Source: an uncultured Bacteroidales bacterium
GTDB lineage: Bacteria > Bacteroidota > Bacteroidia > Bacteroidales > P3
DNA length: 6,149 nucleotides
Direction: 5' to 3'
Assembly: GCA_937910265.1 (NCBI GenBank)
Contig: CALEPD010000032.1
Span: 1-6,149 of the forward strand
How positions within the stretch are numbered: the stretch's first letter is position 1; each line of letters begins with the position of its first letter. Below the pieces are notes generated by a model. The model was not told the DNA's origin and made no database searches. It worked only from the letters and a program-made list of their open reading frames with translations. Below, piece after piece: positions 5,327 through 6,149 of this stretch. The position numbers were made by a program, and so were the translations under genes.

Positions 5327-6149
5327 TTACCGTATCACAACGATGCGGCGGGCCGGGTAGTTGCCAACCTTTACCAAATAGGTGCCCGATACAGGTACAT
5401 GAAAACGAATGACACTGGATGAGGCACCGGCCGATGCGGGTTTGTAATCCAGACGGCGGCCTATGGCGTCGTATAAATATACTGCATTGTTTTCCGCACC
5501 TTCTATAACAATCTCGTTTCCTTGTGTATACATCTTCAGATTGAGCGTCACAATGTCATCTGTTCCGGTGACAATTGTGTCATATACATAAATCGTGTCG
5601 TGTACATATATCGTATCATACATCCATAACGTGTCGGTTACATAAGTGGTGTCGTATATGTAGTTGTCGACATACATCGTGTCGGTTGCGTATATTGTGT
5701 CATGAATGTAGTTGTCGACATACAAAGTGTCAACGATGTATGTTGTATCGTAGATGTAGTTGTCAACGTACAAAGTGTCGGTTACATAGGTGGTGTCGTG
5801 AATATAATGGTTTACGATAATGGTGTCATGTATGGTAATGGTGTCGTAAACATAAATGGTATCGTATAGTGGTTGGTTGTCCGATTCGGTGAAAATACCT
5901 TTTATCATAAAGGTAAAGTCGTATGAGATGGGCGAAAGTGTACTTCCCCACAACAGTCCGTCAGGGTTTCCGCTGTTGTGCGACATCGATGCGGGATAGC
6001 TGCCTGCACTTGAAAGCGAAATCCATATCGACTCGCCGTCAACAACGTCAACGGGTGTGGTGAGTGTGACTGTTGACCATTGACCGGCGGTGGAGGTTGT
6101 GTAACTTTGTGACGCCGCATTGGTTGAAGGACTTGAGGTTCCGGTGTAA
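5327..6149 (-). CDS. Secreted protein with adhesin-like tail, Asp-Thr repeat array and T9SS-type C-terminal sorting domain (5' end outside window)
   Basis: The frame is open from the right edge to the stop at 5327-5329, giving 273 visible residues. An internal Met at 5986 falls within conserved-looking sequence and is not the start. Residues about 20-85 ('GQWSTVTLTTPVDVV', 'SIWISLSSAGSYPASM', 'DGLLWG', 'YDFTFMIKGIF') resemble the end of gingipain/cleaved-adhesin beta-sandwich modules of Bacteroidales surface proteins. Residues 95-194 are a repeat array of hexads of the form xDT[IT]YV. The last 70 or so residues look like a type A T9SS sorting domain: 'AVYLYDAIGRRLD', then 'VPVSGTYLVKVG', then a basic 'ARRIVVIR' end. 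T9SS would recognise this region and cleave it during export, placing the protein on the surface or in the medium. The N-terminal function is unknown because it lies outside the window. A strong terminator follows the gene. Confidence 0.85.
   Translation of the reverse strand, partial: YTGTSSPSTNAASQSYTTSTAGQWSTVTLTTPVDVVDGESIWISLSSAGSYPASMSHNSGNPDGLLWGSTLSPISYDFTFMIKGIFTESDNQPLYDTIYVYDTITIHDTIIVNHYIHDTTYVTDTLYVDNYIYDTTYIVDTLYVDNYIHDTIYATDTMYVDNYIYDTTYVTDTLWMYDTIYVHDTIYVYDTIVTGTDDIVTLNLKMYTQGNEIVIEGAENNAVYLYDAIGRRLDYKPASAGASSSVIRFHVPVSGTYLVKVGNYPARRIVVIR
5567..5866 (-). repeat. Coding tandem repeats: DT-hexads with a 48-bp super-repeat
   Basis: One hundred codons (visible residues 95-194) consist of 14 hexapeptides close to [YHT]-D-T-[IT]-Y-V plus four tetrapeptide spacers (NHYI, then DNYI three times). 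Between 5621 and 5812 these combine into four in-register 16-residue units (tetrad, hexad, hexad), or 48 bp each. Examples are DNYI-YDTTYI-VDTLYV and DNYI-HDTIYA-TDTMYV. Flanking hexads on each side lack the spacer. At DNA level, plus-strand GTAGTTGTCGACATAC recurs at 48-bp spacing, so expansion by duplication is recent enough to remain visible. Alternating Tyr/Val/Ile with Asp-Thr suggests an extended beta-rich stalk or linker; that structure is inferred. Confidence 0.93.

Noticed and set aside
5575..5820. Plus-strand 81-codon frame rich in Cys, His and Arg, looking like a repetitive Cys-rich peptide
   Set aside because: It is the antisense image of the DT-repeat array. Its Cys/His periodicity comes from the 48-bp repeats, and the minus-strand frame has the real protein features.

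Overview
The window looks like a chromosomal segment of a Bacteroidota species, most likely order Bacteroidales. The evidence is a TonB-dependent receptor with an N-terminal carboxypeptidase-like domain paired with a DUF4249 lipoprotein, a protein ending in a type IX secretion (T9SS) sorting-type domain, start codons preceded by A-rich sequence rather than Shine-Dalgarno motifs, and a TAnnTTTG-type -7 element. I cannot name the genus.

Layout. (1) 1-395, plus strand: the C-terminal third or so of an IS5-family DDE transposase, cut by the left window edge, followed by what is probably the right end of the IS. (2) 396-613: an intergenic stretch with a C7 run that may mark the IS end, a good -7 promoter element, and a roughly 100-nt leader that can form a hairpin. 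(3) 614-3955, plus strand: a two-gene operon encoding a 799-aa TonB-dependent outer-membrane receptor and, 12 bp later, a 309-aa DUF4249 lipoprotein. (4) 3981-5162, minus strand, convergent with the operon: a PatB/MalY-type PLP-dependent C-S lyase or aminotransferase. (5) 5163-5326: a compact intergenic region holding a strong intrinsic terminator for the gene to its right and a perfect 10-bp inverted repeat with a third half-site where the patB promoter should be. (6) 5327-6149, minus strand: the C-terminal 273 residues of a secreted protein cut by the right edge, made of a gingipain/adhesin-like beta-sandwich tail, a 100-residue Asp-Thr-rich repeat array with a 16-residue super-repeat, and a T9SS-type sorting domain.

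The receptor and DUF4249 lipoprotein probably work together at the outer membrane to import an unidentified ligand. PatB is a cytoplasmic enzyme of sulfur amino acid metabolism with no obvious link to either neighbour. The repeat protein is probably exported and anchored or released by T9SS. No CRISPR array, tRNA, rRNA or complete mobile element is visible. I see no clearly new multi-gene system. The least explained elements are the repeat architecture, the palindromic element upstream of patB and the structured leader upstream of the receptor.
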